This document shows positions 24,727 through 32,617 of a DNA stretch of 64,000 nt, piece by piece. The DNA is taken from the NCBI GenBank assembly GCA_015066595.1, contig SVNZ01000003.1:1-64000 (forward strand). Reading direction: 5' to 3'. Below the pieces are notes generated by a model. That model made no database searches, was not told where the DNA came from, and worked only from the letters and a program-made list of their open reading frames with translations. Position numbers and translations under genes: made by a program. Every line of letters begins with the position of its first letter. The first letter of the stretch is position 1. Source of the stretch: Oscillospiraceae bacterium. Lineage in GTDB: Bacteria > Bacillota > Clostridia > Oscillospirales > Acutalibacteraceae.

Positions 24727-25872
24727 TTGGCAGATAAAAGAGATTATTACGAAGTCTTAGGTATCAACAAAGGTGCTACAGACGATGAGATAAAAAAAGC
24801 ATATCGAGGAGCAGCTAAAAAGTACCATCCTGATTTGCATCCTGGAGATGCAGACGCTGAAGCTAAGTTCAAAGAAGTGAACGAAGCGTACGAAGTGCTA
24901 TCTGACAAGGACAAAAAGGCAAGATATGACCAGTTTGGCCATGCCGGCGTAGATCCTAACTACGGGGCAGGAGCTGGCGGATACGGTTCACCGTTTTCAC
25001 AGGATATTGACTTTTCTGATATTTTCAGCTCTGTTTTCGGCGGTTTCGGTGGTTTTTCAGGCAGAAGATCGGCTAACCCTAACGCTCCACGACGTGGCAG
25101 CGATGTAGAAACCACGGTTTATATTACATTTGAAGAAGCCGCTAAGGGAACTAAAAAGACCGTTGAGTATCAGGCTGTATCTGCCTGTGACGAGTGTAAT
25201 GGTACAGGGGCAAAGAAAGGCACTTCACCTAAGACCTGTCCAACTTGTTCGGGCAGAGGTCAGGTGACTATAAACCAGCGCACACCGTTTGGTGTAGTGC
25301 AGACATCACGTGCATGTGATACCTGTAAAGGTCAGGGCAAAATCATCGACAATCCGTGCAAAGCGTGTAGCGGTGCAGGTAGAGTCAGACGTAAAAAATC
25401 TGTGGAGATAAATATCCCTGCTGGTATTTCTGATGAGCAGGTACTCAATGTTTCAGGTCACGGAAACAGTGGTACTAATGGTGGCCCTGCAGGCGACTTA
25501 CACGTATATGTAGGCGTTCGTCCTCACCCTGTATTTGAACGTAGAGGCGACGATATCTGGTGCGAGCTTCCTATCACATTTGCGCAAGCAGCGCTGGGTG
25601 GTGAAGTGGTTGTCCCTACCCTTTACGGAAAGGTCAGCTACACTCTCCACGAAGGCACACAGCCTAACGATATCTTCAAACTCAAAGGCAAGGGTGTCCA
25701 GCATCTTCATTCAAAGTCAAAGGGCGATCAGTTTGTAAAAGTTGTGATTGAAGTTCCGAAGAATCTGTCAGGAAAACAGAAAGATTTAATCAAGGAATTC
25801 GACTCCGTAAGCTCCGACAAAAACTATTCTAAACGCAAGACGTTTAAACAAAAATTAAAAGACTTGTTCTAA
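24727..25872 (+). CDS. dnaJ: chaperone protein DnaJ (Hsp40), TTG start
   Basis: 381-residue cochaperone that stimulates DnaK. The J domain (1-70) carries HPD in KKYHPDLHPG. A Gly/Phe-rich region follows, then four zinc motifs CxxCxGxG (CDECNGTG, CPTCSGRG, CDTCKGQG, CKACSGAG) and the C-terminal peptide-binding domains. The start is TTG, supported by AGGTGAAAG just upstream and by the canonical DKRDYYEVLG opening; no ATG is available. A 164-base gap with a palindromic element separates it from dnaK. Followed by a strong terminator. Confidence 0.97.
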   Translation: MADKRDYYEVLGINKGATDDEIKKAYRGAAKKYHPDLHPGDADAEAKFKEVNEAYEVLSDKDKKARYDQFGHAGVDPNYGAGAGGYGSPFSQDIDFSDIFSSVFGGFGGFSGRRSANPNAPRRGSDVETTVYITFEEAAKGTKKTVEYQAVSACDECNGTGAKKGTSPKTCPTCSGRGQVTINQRTPFGVVQTSRACDTCKGQGKIIDNPCKACSGAGRVRRKKSVEINIPAGISDEQVLNVSGHGNSGTNGGPAGDLHVYVGVRPHPVFERRGDDIWCELPITFAQAALGGEVVVPTLYGKVSYTLHEGTQPNDIFKLKGKGVQHLHSKSKGDQFVKVVIEVPKNLSGKQKDLIKEFDSVSSDKNYSKRKTFKQKLKDLF

Positions 25873-25877
25873 AAATT

Positions 25878-25908
25878 ATCCGCTACTTTTTTGGTAGCGG
25901 ATTTTTTG
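25878..25908 (+). terminator. terminator of the hrcA-dnaJ operon
   Basis: ATCCGCTAC (25878-25886) pairs perfectly with GTAGCGGAT (25894-25902), followed by a T run. Confidence 0.95.
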
Positions 25909-25910
25909 CA

Positions 25911-25939
25911 TTGAAATATATTTTTGTTTGGTATATTAT
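25911..25939 (+). promoter_or_regulatory. sigma-A promoter of prmA
   Basis: TTGAAA (25911-25916), 17 bases, TATTAT (25934-25939), immediately after the dnaJ terminator. prmA therefore has its own promoter, separate from heat-shock control. Confidence 0.75.
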
Positions 25940-25970
25940 ATATGATAGTAATTTTTGAAAGGACAACACT

Positions 25971-26888
25971 ATGGAGTGGACACAAATTACGATTAACGTA
26001 AGCCCAAAGGATATTGATCTCGCAGGCGATATTGCAAATATGACCGTGCCATACGGTATTTATATCGAAGATTACACTGATTTAGAGCAAGGTGTAGAAG
26101 AAATCGCTCATGTTGATTTGATTGACGAAGAGCTTTTGAAAAAAGACAGAAACATCGCAAAAATTCACATCTATATCGATCCTGAGGATAGTCCGGCAGA
26201 AGCGGTCGCTTTTTTGAAAGAGCGTTATTTGTCAGAAGGCATTGAGCACACTATAGAAGAAGAAAAGTGTGAAGAAGATGACTGGCTCAACAACTGGCGC
26301 AAGTACTTTAAGCCTACCGAAGTGGGTGAAAAACTGCTTATCTGTCCGTCGTGGCACGAGCTCAGTGATACAAACGGCAGAGTGGTGCTTGATATCGACC
26401 CCGGTCTTGCTTTTGGTACAGGTAAGCACGAAACAACACGTCTGTGTCTATCAACACTCGAAAAGTACGTAAAAGAAGGTGTAAATGTACTCGATGTTGG
26501 TTGCGGTAGCGGAATTCTCGGTATAGCGTCACTGCTTTTAGGAGCCGGGTCTGCTTTCGGTGTGGATATTGACCCGCTTGCTGTACGTACAGCGAAAGAC
26601 AACGCAAAAGTAAATAAGGTCGAAGACCGGTTCGAAGTCGTCTGCGGTGACCTCACAGAAAAAGTGCAGGGAAAATACGATATTATTGTTGCAAATATTG
26701 TTGCAGATGCTATAATATTCTTGTCAAAAGGCGTTAAAGAGTTTATGAAAGACGACACTGTCTACATAATGAGCGGTATCATCGATTCAAGACTACCTGA
26801 TGTAAATGAAGCTCTCAAAGATGATTTTGATATCATCGATGAGATTTTTGACAACGGTTGGTATTGCTTAGTGGCTAAAGCAAAATAA
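25971..26888 (+). CDS. prmA: ribosomal protein L11 methyltransferase
   Basis: 305-residue SAM-dependent enzyme that methylates lysines and the N-terminus of ribosomal protein L11. The N-terminal substrate domain begins MEWTQITINV. The SAM-binding core has VLDVGCGSGILGIASLL (about 168) and GVDIDPLAV. The post-core IVANIVADAI holds the family NxxxxxI signature, and LAFGTGKHETT is the family hallmark. Often follows dnaJ in Firmicutes, usually with rsmE next; here rsmE is 3 kb away on the other strand. A three-gene transcript with the next two genes is possible. Confidence 0.96.
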   Translation: MEWTQITINVSPKDIDLAGDIANMTVPYGIYIEDYTDLEQGVEEIAHVDLIDEELLKKDRNIAKIHIYIDPEDSPAEAVAFLKERYLSEGIEHTIEEEKCEEDDWLNNWRKYFKPTEVGEKLLICPSWHELSDTNGRVVLDIDPGLAFGTGKHETTRLCLSTLEKYVKEGVNVLDVGCGSGILGIASLLLGAGSAFGVDIDPLAVRTAKDNAKVNKVEDRFEVVCGDLTEKVQGKYDIIVANIVADAIIFLSKGVKEFMKDDTVYIMSGIIDSRLPDVNEALKDDFDIIDEIFDNGWYCLVAKAK

Positions 26889-26962
26889 TTTTGTTTTGTC
26901 ATAAAACTGTCACTTTGCCATTTTATCATTTATCTTAACTTATCTTATCGGAGGATTTTACT

Positions 26963-27535
26963 ATGAACAAATCAAGCAGAGAGAAGCTCAATCTATTTTT
27001 CTCATCATTTTTAGTGATTGGCTATATCATTTGTGCGTACTTCTTCATGACACTTACAAGTCGTGTGTCAGATTCAGTTGGCTCACTTATTGAAGTAGTT
27101 GTATTTTTGCTTTTCGGTTTACTCGTTTTCTATGCAACACGTGTTGGCGAGGGTGTTCCTGTAAAGCGTTTTTCACCTATCGTGCTTTGTGTGCTTGATA
27201 TTCCTGCACTTTTCATCATTATCGCATCCCTTGCTCCATCATTCCCACTCCACGTAGCACTTGCTTCACAGCCTGTTGTTATGATGTTTGCTTGTATCGC
27301 ACTCGGTTATGGTGTTCCTTACACATTCCTCTCAGGTTTTGAAATGAAGGAAGAAATCGACGAAGAAGCTGTAGCACAAGCTTTGGTTGAGGGCGGTATC
27401 GCAGAAGAACTCGCACAGCTTCAAGAAGCTGAAGAACTCGACGCTGACGAAGTTGCAACTGAGGAAGACGTAGAGGAACTTCAAGCTATCGACGGTGTAG
27501 AAGAAACAAAAGAAGCAGAAGACATAGCTGAATAA
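26963..27535 (+). CDS. membrane protein with long acidic tail, unknown
   Basis: 190-residue protein with four hydrophobic segments (about 11-31, 38-57, 72-92 and 99-121). A cytoplasmic tail of some 60 residues follows, dominated by Glu and Ala with a helical, coiled-coil-like pattern. CGGAGG precedes the ATG. It lies between prmA and an Mrp-type ATPase on the same strand with modest gaps. I do not recognise a family. The acidic tail could bind cations or a basic partner, but nothing directly shows this. Confidence 0.7.
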   Translation: MNKSSREKLNLFFSSFLVIGYIICAYFFMTLTSRVSDSVGSLIEVVVFLLFGLLVFYATRVGEGVPVKRFSPIVLCVLDIPALFIIIASLAPSFPLHVALASQPVVMMFACIALGYGVPYTFLSGFEMKEEIDEEAVAQALVEGGIAEELAQLQEAEELDADEVATEEDVEELQAIDGVEETKEAEDIAE

Positions 27536-27613
27536 TCAGCACAACAAAAACAGTATATTATTAACTGGGGCGAGCTTACGGTTCGTCCCTGAATTTTGAA
27601 AGAAGGTATAAAA

Positions 27614-28447
27614 ATGGGTTGCACACATGATTGCTCAAATTGCGGTGAAAACTGCGCTGAGCGTACTGCACCACAGGATTTAATCGAAAAGCTCAACGCA
27701 ATGAGCAATGTTAAAAAGGTTATTGGTATCGTATCGGGTAAGGGCGGTGTCGGCAAGAGTCTTGTTACATCGGCTTTGGCGGTTGAGCTCAATCGCCGAG
27801 GATATAAAACTGCAGTGCTCGACGCTGATATCACAGGTCCGTCTATCCCGAAAGCTTTCGGCATAAAAGAAAAAGCCAGAGGCAACGAGTTCGGTATTTT
27901 GCCTGCTACTACAAAGACAGGCATCGACATTATGTCAGTGAACCTGCTTTTAGAAAACGAGACAGACCCTGTAGTATGGCGTGGTCCGGTGATAGCAGGA
28001 ACTGTCAAGCAGTTCTGGAGTGACGTTATCTGGAGAGATGTTGACTATATGTTCGTTGATATGCCACCGGGCACAGGCGACGTTCCGCTAACTGTTTTCC
28101 AGTCGCTTCCGCTTGACGGTATTGTAGTGGTTACTTCCCCACAGGAGCTTGTGTCTATGATCGTTGAAAAGGCTATCAAAATGGCTGATATGATGAACAT
28201 TCCTGTTTTGGGTGTTGTAGAGAATATGAGCTACTTCTTATGCAAAGAGTGCAATACTCAGCACAAGATTTTTGGCGAGAGTCACATCGATGAAATAGTT
28301 TCAAAATTCGGCACAAAGGTGCTCGCAAAAGTCCCTATGGACGACTCACTTGCTAAGTGTGTTGACACAGGTTCTATTGAGCTTTTTGTCGGCGACTATT
28401 TTGAAGATGCAGTGAACACTATCGAAGATACTCTGTCAGTAAAATAA
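27614..28447 (+). CDS. mrp: Mrp/NBP35-family P-loop ATPase (Fe-S carrier)
   Basis: 277-residue MinD-like ATPase thought to assemble and transfer Fe-S clusters to target proteins. An N-terminal Cys cluster C-x3-C-x2-C-x3-C (CTHDCSNCGENC) is followed by the deviant Walker A GKGGVGKSLVT (about 42), MPPGTGD (about 149) and the C-terminal CxxC in LCKECN (about 210). ATG at 27614 is preferred to an upstream TTG because GAAGG precedes it. Both Cys motifs are present, so cluster binding is likely. Followed by a terminator. Fe-S demand in this organism is high (Rnf). Confidence 0.93.
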   Translation: MGCTHDCSNCGENCAERTAPQDLIEKLNAMSNVKKVIGIVSGKGGVGKSLVTSALAVELNRRGYKTAVLDADITGPSIPKAFGIKEKARGNEFGILPATTKTGIDIMSVNLLLENETDPVVWRGPVIAGTVKQFWSDVIWRDVDYMFVDMPPGTGDVPLTVFQSLPLDGIVVVTSPQELVSMIVEKAIKMADMMNIPVLGVVENMSYFLCKECNTQHKIFGESHIDEIVSKFGTKVLAKVPMDDSLAKCVDTGSIELFVGDYFEDAVNTIEDTLSVK

Positions 28448-28457
28448 GATAATAATT

Positions 28458-28491
28458 ATGGCTGTGCCGAATAGGTACAGCCATTTTTTTT
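28458..28491 (+). terminator. terminator of the mrp transcript
   Basis: ATGGCTGTGCC (28458-28468) pairs with GGTACAGCCAT (28474-28484) with one G-U pair, followed by T residues. Confidence 0.92.
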
Positions 28492-28511
28492 ATACTAATA
28501 TCGGTGATGTT

Positions 28512-28931
28512 ATGGAAGAACTGCCTCAAAAAGCAAAAGCAGTTATGGGAATATACGGAGCTGCTGCAACGCTTGCACAGAGCTCGGTCGCTTTTTTCGG
28601 CATAAATCGAGATGATTTCATCGTGATTTTAGTTGCGCTGATAGTGGTTGGGCTTGTGTCGTCGTATGTGTACATTGTGCTTTTTTTCAGACACTACAGG
28701 TACTATATAGATGACGGAATGATAATAATAAAAAAAGGTGCCCTCTTTAAAAGAAGACACCTAATTTATATTGATAAAATCAGCCTTGTTACTATCCGCG
28801 AAACATTTGTGCATAGGTGGTTCAAGCTGTGCACGATATGGTTTAATGTACAAGGAAGTGTGATAAGGCTGTCGTTTGTGCCGATTGAAAAATCAGACAA
28901 GCTCCAGAAAATTCTTGATAGCCACCATTGA
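28512..28931 (+). CDS. small membrane protein with bacterial PH-like (bPH2/YdbS-type) domain
   Basis: 139-residue protein with two helices (about 22-39 and 43-63) followed by a beta-rich bPH2-like domain: IIIKKGALFKRRHLIYIDKI, then RLSFVPIEKSDKL. This layout matches YdbS/YdbT-type membrane PH proteins, here with a single PH domain. ATG at 28512 is preferred; an earlier in-frame start lies inside the terminator. The ribosome binding site (GGTGATG) is weak. Its last 39 bases overlap the end of mtnN on the opposite strand. Function unknown; the family is linked to membrane stress and export in other bacteria. Confidence 0.65.
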   Translation: MEELPQKAKAVMGIYGAAATLAQSSVAFFGINRDDFIVILVALIVVGLVSSYVYIVLFFRHYRYYIDDGMIIIKKGALFKRRHLIYIDKISLVTIRETFVHRWFKLCTIWFNVQGSVIRLSFVPIEKSDKLQKILDSHH

Positions 28932-29588
28932 CTTGTCAGCCGCCAAGACGCGGAACTCCATAAAGTCCATAAACTGGTTTTCAAGGAAATCGTCGGAGAT
29001 ACATCGCAGTACTGCACATGGGATATCATTTCGATAACACACCTGGGCGACTGCACCGCCCTCCATTTCGCACGCAAGAGCAGAAAACTCGTCAGCAACA
29101 CTCTGGCGCATTTCTCTTTGAGCGACAAAAATATCGCCTGTTGCAATTCTGCCGAGTAGTACGTTTGTGTCTTTGATATCTTTGCACGCATCAAATAGCT
29201 TTTTTGCTATCTCTTCGCTTACGGGGATATCGATTCGTGTTTCGTCGTTATACTGGATAAGACCTTTCGGGTCGCCCATCTGAGTACCGTCGAAATCGTG
29301 TTGTACACAGTCTTTCGAGATAACGATGTCGCCGATTTTAAGCTCTTGTGAAACAGATCCTGCGATACCGCTGTTGATGATGACATCTACGTTATATTTG
29401 TCTATCATTATCTGTGTGCTCATAGCGGCATTGACTTTGCCGATACCGCATTCGGTCATAACGACCTCTTTGTCGTTTATAGTACCGCTGATGTATTTCA
29501 TCTTTGCAAAAGTTTCTTCTTTTTTGTTTTTAAGAAGCTTTGTCAGCCCTTCTACTTCGATTGACAAAGCGCAAATAATACCTATCAT
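28893..29588 (-). CDS. mtnN: 5'-methylthioadenosine/S-adenosylhomocysteine nucleosidase
   Basis: 231-residue enzyme that splits the glycosidic bond of methylthioadenosine and S-adenosylhomocysteine, relieving product inhibition of methyltransferases and feeding the methionine salvage and LuxS routes. Catalytic Glu lies in ALSIEVEGL (E12) and in CEMEGGAVAQ (about 171-174). The catalytic Asp is in LRCISDDF (about 197). GTAMP-like substrate loops GSVSQELKIGDIVIS are typical. It follows rsmE by 12 bases, and its stop-proximal end overlaps the PH-domain gene by 39 bases. Confidence 0.96.
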   Translation of the reverse strand: MIGIICALSIEVEGLTKLLKNKKEETFAKMKYISGTINDKEVVMTECGIGKVNAAMSTQIMIDKYNVDVIINSGIAGSVSQELKIGDIVISKDCVQHDFDGTQMGDPKGLIQYNDETRIDIPVSEEIAKKLFDACKDIKDTNVLLGRIATGDIFVAQREMRQSVADEFSALACEMEGGAVAQVCYRNDIPCAVLRCISDDFLENQFMDFMEFRVLAADKSMVAIKNFLELV

Positions 29589-29600
29589 TTTTTTCTCCGT

Positions 29601-30326
29601 TTATTCAAGATTTTTTGTCTCATACATTATCGCTGTGATACCTGCAAGAGGCGCTGTTTGCGCACGCAGTATTCGAGCTCCGAGTGTAGCAGGAGTGACA
29701 CCATTTGACTTGAGAAGTTCAATTTCCGCTTCTTCAAAACCACCTTCTGATCCGACAAACATCGCAAGACTTTTCGTGTTTTCATCGACAAGGTTTCTGA
29801 GCTTTTCTCCACCGCATTCATAAAATACAATTGCTTTCTCAAAAGCAGGAGCTTTTTGAGCTGCCTTAGTCAATGTGAGCATGTCACACACTTTCGGAAT
29901 GATACCTCTGCGTGATTGTGATGCAGCATTATCGGCGATTTTTTGCCATCTTGCAACCTTCTTTTTGAGCTGTTTTTCATCAGGACGGGATATACAGCGT
30001 GCAGTGAGCACAGGCACAATCTCATACACACCGAGTTCCACCGACTTTTGTACGATATCGTCCATTTTATCGCCTTTGGTGAGTGCCATAAAAAGTGTGA
30101 CTTTAACACTCGGTTCTTGTTCACACAAGGTAGAAGAGAGTACGTTGACAAAAACGCTGTCAGCAGAAAACGACTCGATCTCACACAGATGACGCCTGCC
30201 GTCTAAAGTGCATAAAGTCAGTTGTTCGCCTATTTTCATTCTCAGTGATTTTGCAATGTGCTTTGCGTCTTCGCCGACTATTTCAAATTTTTCGCCAAGT
30301 ATTTCATTCGTAAAAAACCACGCCAT
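29601..30326 (-). CDS. rsmE: 16S rRNA (uracil-1498-N3)-methyltransferase
   Basis: 241-residue SPOUT-family enzyme that methylates U1498 in 16S rRNA. The N-terminal PUA-like domain (about 1-70) is followed by the trefoil-knot SAM site: VGSEGGFEEAEIELL (about 192) and LGARILRAQTAPLAGI near the C-terminus. GGAG precedes the ATG. It normally follows prmA in Firmicutes; here it is inverted and paired with mtnN, divergent from pncC. The two divergent promoters share one -35 box. Confidence 0.96.
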   Translation of the reverse strand: MAWFFTNEILGEKFEIVGEDAKHIAKSLRMKIGEQLTLCTLDGRRHLCEIESFSADSVFVNVLSSTLCEQEPSVKVTLFMALTKGDKMDDIVQKSVELGVYEIVPVLTARCISRPDEKQLKKKVARWQKIADNAASQSRRGIIPKVCDMLTLTKAAQKAPAFEKAIVFYECGGEKLRNLVDENTKSLAMFVGSEGGFEEAEIELLKSNGVTPATLGARILRAQTAPLAGITAIMYETKNLE

Positions 30327-30355
30327 AGTGTTTCTCCATCTGATTTGTTAAAAAA

Positions 30356-30384
30356 ATAATAACAGAACTTGTCGCAGATTGCAA
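30356..30384 (-). promoter_or_regulatory. sigma-A promoter of rsmE-mtnN
   Basis: On the minus strand: TTGCAA (30379-30384), 17 bases, TATTAT (30356-30361). The -35 box is self-complementary and also serves the opposite promoter. Confidence 0.7.
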
Positions 30385-30407
30385 TAATTTCAAATAAATG
30401 GTAGTAT
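30379..30407 (+). promoter_or_regulatory. sigma-A promoter of pncC
   Basis: TTGCAA (30379-30384), 17 bases, TAGTAT (30402-30407). It uses the same hexamer as the divergent rsmE promoter. Confidence 0.65.
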
Positions 30408-30465
30408 AGATGAAATTGTAAGTGTGAGGACAGTGCACCTCGACTTATAAGACAAGGAGAAAAGT

Positions 30466-31002
30466 ATGAAAGCGCAGGAATTTTTGGAAACTTTAGAAAA
30501 TGAGGGTATAAATATAGATGAGCTATCATCTATGGTGGTAGACGCATTGAACAAAAAGGGGCTCAAAATCGCTACAGCCGAAAGCTGTACAGGAGGTATG
30601 ATTTCGTCACTCATCACTGATATCAGCGGAAGTTCTTCCGTGTTTGACTGCGGTGTGTGTACTTATGCAAACCACATCAAGCATAAGCTGTTAGGGGTGA
30701 AAGAAGAAACACTTTCAACCTACGGTGCGGTCAGCGAAAAAACAGCAATGGAAATGGCACGTGGTGTCAGATTGCTCTCAAATGCTAATATCGGGATTTC
30801 AACGACAGGTATTGCAGGCCCCATGGGCGGTTCACAGTACAAACCGGTGGGACTTGTGTATATCGGAATCAGCACAAAAGAAAAGCTGCTTTCACACAAG
30901 GTGTTGTTGTGTGAAGGACGTGAGCCACAACGTAGGCGCATCAGAGAACTTGCGTCAGCATGTGCGCTGTATTTTGCTTTGCACGAAATTGACGAAATAT
31001 AG
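30466..31002 (+). CDS. pncC: CinA C-terminal-domain protein (nicotinamide-nucleotide amidase)
   Basis: 178-residue protein consisting only of the C-terminal domain of CinA. This domain hydrolyses nicotinamide mononucleotide to nicotinate mononucleotide, recycling the pyridine ring. Motif IATAESCTGGMISS (about 35-48) carries the catalytic Ser, and GISTTGIAGPMGG the second conserved loop. About 20 extra residues precede the domain, and the N-terminal MoaB-like domain of full CinA is absent, as in many PncC proteins. AAGGAG precedes the ATG. Own promoter at 30379-30407. Confidence 0.92.
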   Translation: MKAQEFLETLENEGINIDELSSMVVDALNKKGLKIATAESCTGGMISSLITDISGSSSVFDCGVCTYANHIKHKLLGVKEETLSTYGAVSEKTAMEMARGVRLLSNANIGISTTGIAGPMGGSQYKPVGLVYIGISTKEKLLSHKVLLCEGREPQRRRIRELASACALYFALHEIDEI

Positions 31003-31125
31003 CAAAAAAGTGTTGTGTTTTTTACCTTTATATGTTAATATACTACTGTATGTTTTACTATGGGGTAGAACATCTAAAAAAGTCCTTTTTTTATTTAGGA
31101 AATTATAATGACAGGAGTTGATTTT

Positions 31126-32616
31126 ATGGCCAGAGTTGCCGGAATACTCATGCCGATCACTTCCCTTAGTTCACCTTACGGAATAGGTACTATCGGAAAA
31201 GAAGCCAGAAAGTTTGCTGACTTTTTAAAAGCTTCAGGTCAAAAGATCTGGCAGATCCTGCCTGTAGGTCCGACCAGCTACGGTGATTCACCGTATCAGT
31301 CTTTCTCGACCTATGCAGGTAACCCTTATATGATTGACCTTGATACACTCGTATCCAAAAAGCTTATTAAGAAAGCACAGCTTAACAAGTACGATTGGGG
31401 TAGCGATAGCGGTTATATCGACTACGAAAAGATTTACAACAGTCGTTTTGAAGTTTTGCATATTGCATATGACAACTTCAAGAAAAACGAAGATCAGAAA
31501 GCCTTTAATTCATTTAAGCGCAAGAACTCTTCATGGATTAAGGACTACGCTCTTTATATGGCGGTTAAGAAGGGCTTTGATATGCAGGCTTGGACACAGT
31601 GGCCGGATGAAGCTATCAAACTCAGGGAAGAATCAGCTATCAGAAAATATGAGCGTAAATATAAAGAAGAAATCGACTTCTGGAAGTGGGTTCAGTTTGA
31701 ATTTTACACACAGTGGGAGGATTTCAGAAACTATGTAAACTCACTGGGTATCAAGATTTTGGGCGATATGCCTATCTATGTTGCTATGGACAGCGCTGAC
31801 ACTTGGGCTAACCCTGACGTGTTCTGGCTTGATGAAAACAGAGAGCCTGTATGCGTAGCAGGTTGTCCGCCTGATTATTTCTCAGAAACAGGTCAGCTGT
31901 GGGGCAATCCTCTTTATGACTGGGAATATCTCAAGATTATGGGCTACGACTGGTGGATTGATCGTGTAGCAGCAGCATCTAAGCTCTTTGATATCACCAG
32001 AATTGACCACTTCAGAGCGTTTGACACTTACTACGCTATCCCATATCCTGCTGAAAATGCTATAGGTGGTGAGTGGAAGCAGGGCCCTGGTATTGACTTT
32101 TTCAACAAGCTCAGAGAAGAGCTCGGCGATATCCCTATCGTTGCAGAAGACTTGGGCGAGCTTTTTGACAGCGTAAAACAGCTTTTAAAAGATTCAGGTT
32201 ATCCGGGTATGAAGGTGTTGCAGTTTGCTTTTGGCGACGAAGACAACGACTTCTTACCTCACAAATATACAGAAAACTGCGTAGTTTACACAGGTACACA
32301 CGACAACGACACTATCGTTGGCTGGCTTAACACCGCACCACAAAGCGAAATCGACTTTGCTCGTCGTTATTGCGAAATCAGCGAAAATGATGACTTTGCT
32401 TGGAAGCTCATCGAAACAGCCTACAAGAGTGTTGCAAATTACGCTATTGTTCAGATGCAGGATGTTCTTGCTTTGGGCAGTGAAGCTCGAATCAATATTC
32501 CGTCCACTTTAGGTGGCAACTGGACATGGAGAATTAACCCTGATATGCTAACTAAGGAATTATCAAATAGACTTTACGATTTAGCACAAAGATACTCAAG
32601 ACTGGAGGAAAACTAA
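31126..32616 (+). CDS. malQ: 4-alpha-glucanotransferase (amylomaltase)
   Basis: 496-residue GH77 enzyme that disproportionates maltooligosaccharides, releasing glucose and making longer chains for phosphorolysis. It opens RVAGILMPITSLSSPYGIGTIG and has ILGDMPIYVAMDSAD, RIDHFRAFDTYYAIP, the catalytic-region VAEDLGELF, and TGTHDNDTIVGWL, all family hallmarks with the catalytic Asp and Glu residues in place. ATG at 31126 is chosen because ACAGGAG precedes it. glgP follows one base after the stop, so the two are co-translated. No signal peptide: cytoplasmic. Confidence 0.97.
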   Translation: MARVAGILMPITSLSSPYGIGTIGKEARKFADFLKASGQKIWQILPVGPTSYGDSPYQSFSTYAGNPYMIDLDTLVSKKLIKKAQLNKYDWGSDSGYIDYEKIYNSRFEVLHIAYDNFKKNEDQKAFNSFKRKNSSWIKDYALYMAVKKGFDMQAWTQWPDEAIKLREESAIRKYERKYKEEIDFWKWVQFEFYTQWEDFRNYVNSLGIKILGDMPIYVAMDSADTWANPDVFWLDENREPVCVAGCPPDYFSETGQLWGNPLYDWEYLKIMGYDWWIDRVAAASKLFDITRIDHFRAFDTYYAIPYPAENAIGGEWKQGPGIDFFNKLREELGDIPIVAEDLGELFDSVKQLLKDSGYPGMKVLQFAFGDEDNDFLPHKYTENCVVYTGTHDNDTIVGWLNTAPQSEIDFARRYCEISENDDFAWKLIETAYKSVANYAIVQMQDVLALGSEARINIPSTLGGNWTWRINPDMLTKELSNRLYDLAQRYSRLEEN

Positions 32617-32617
32617 A

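Noticed and set aside
28458-28511. Longer PH-domain protein starting inside the hairpin.
   Set aside because: The upstream ATG lies in the mrp terminator stem and lacks a ribosome binding site.
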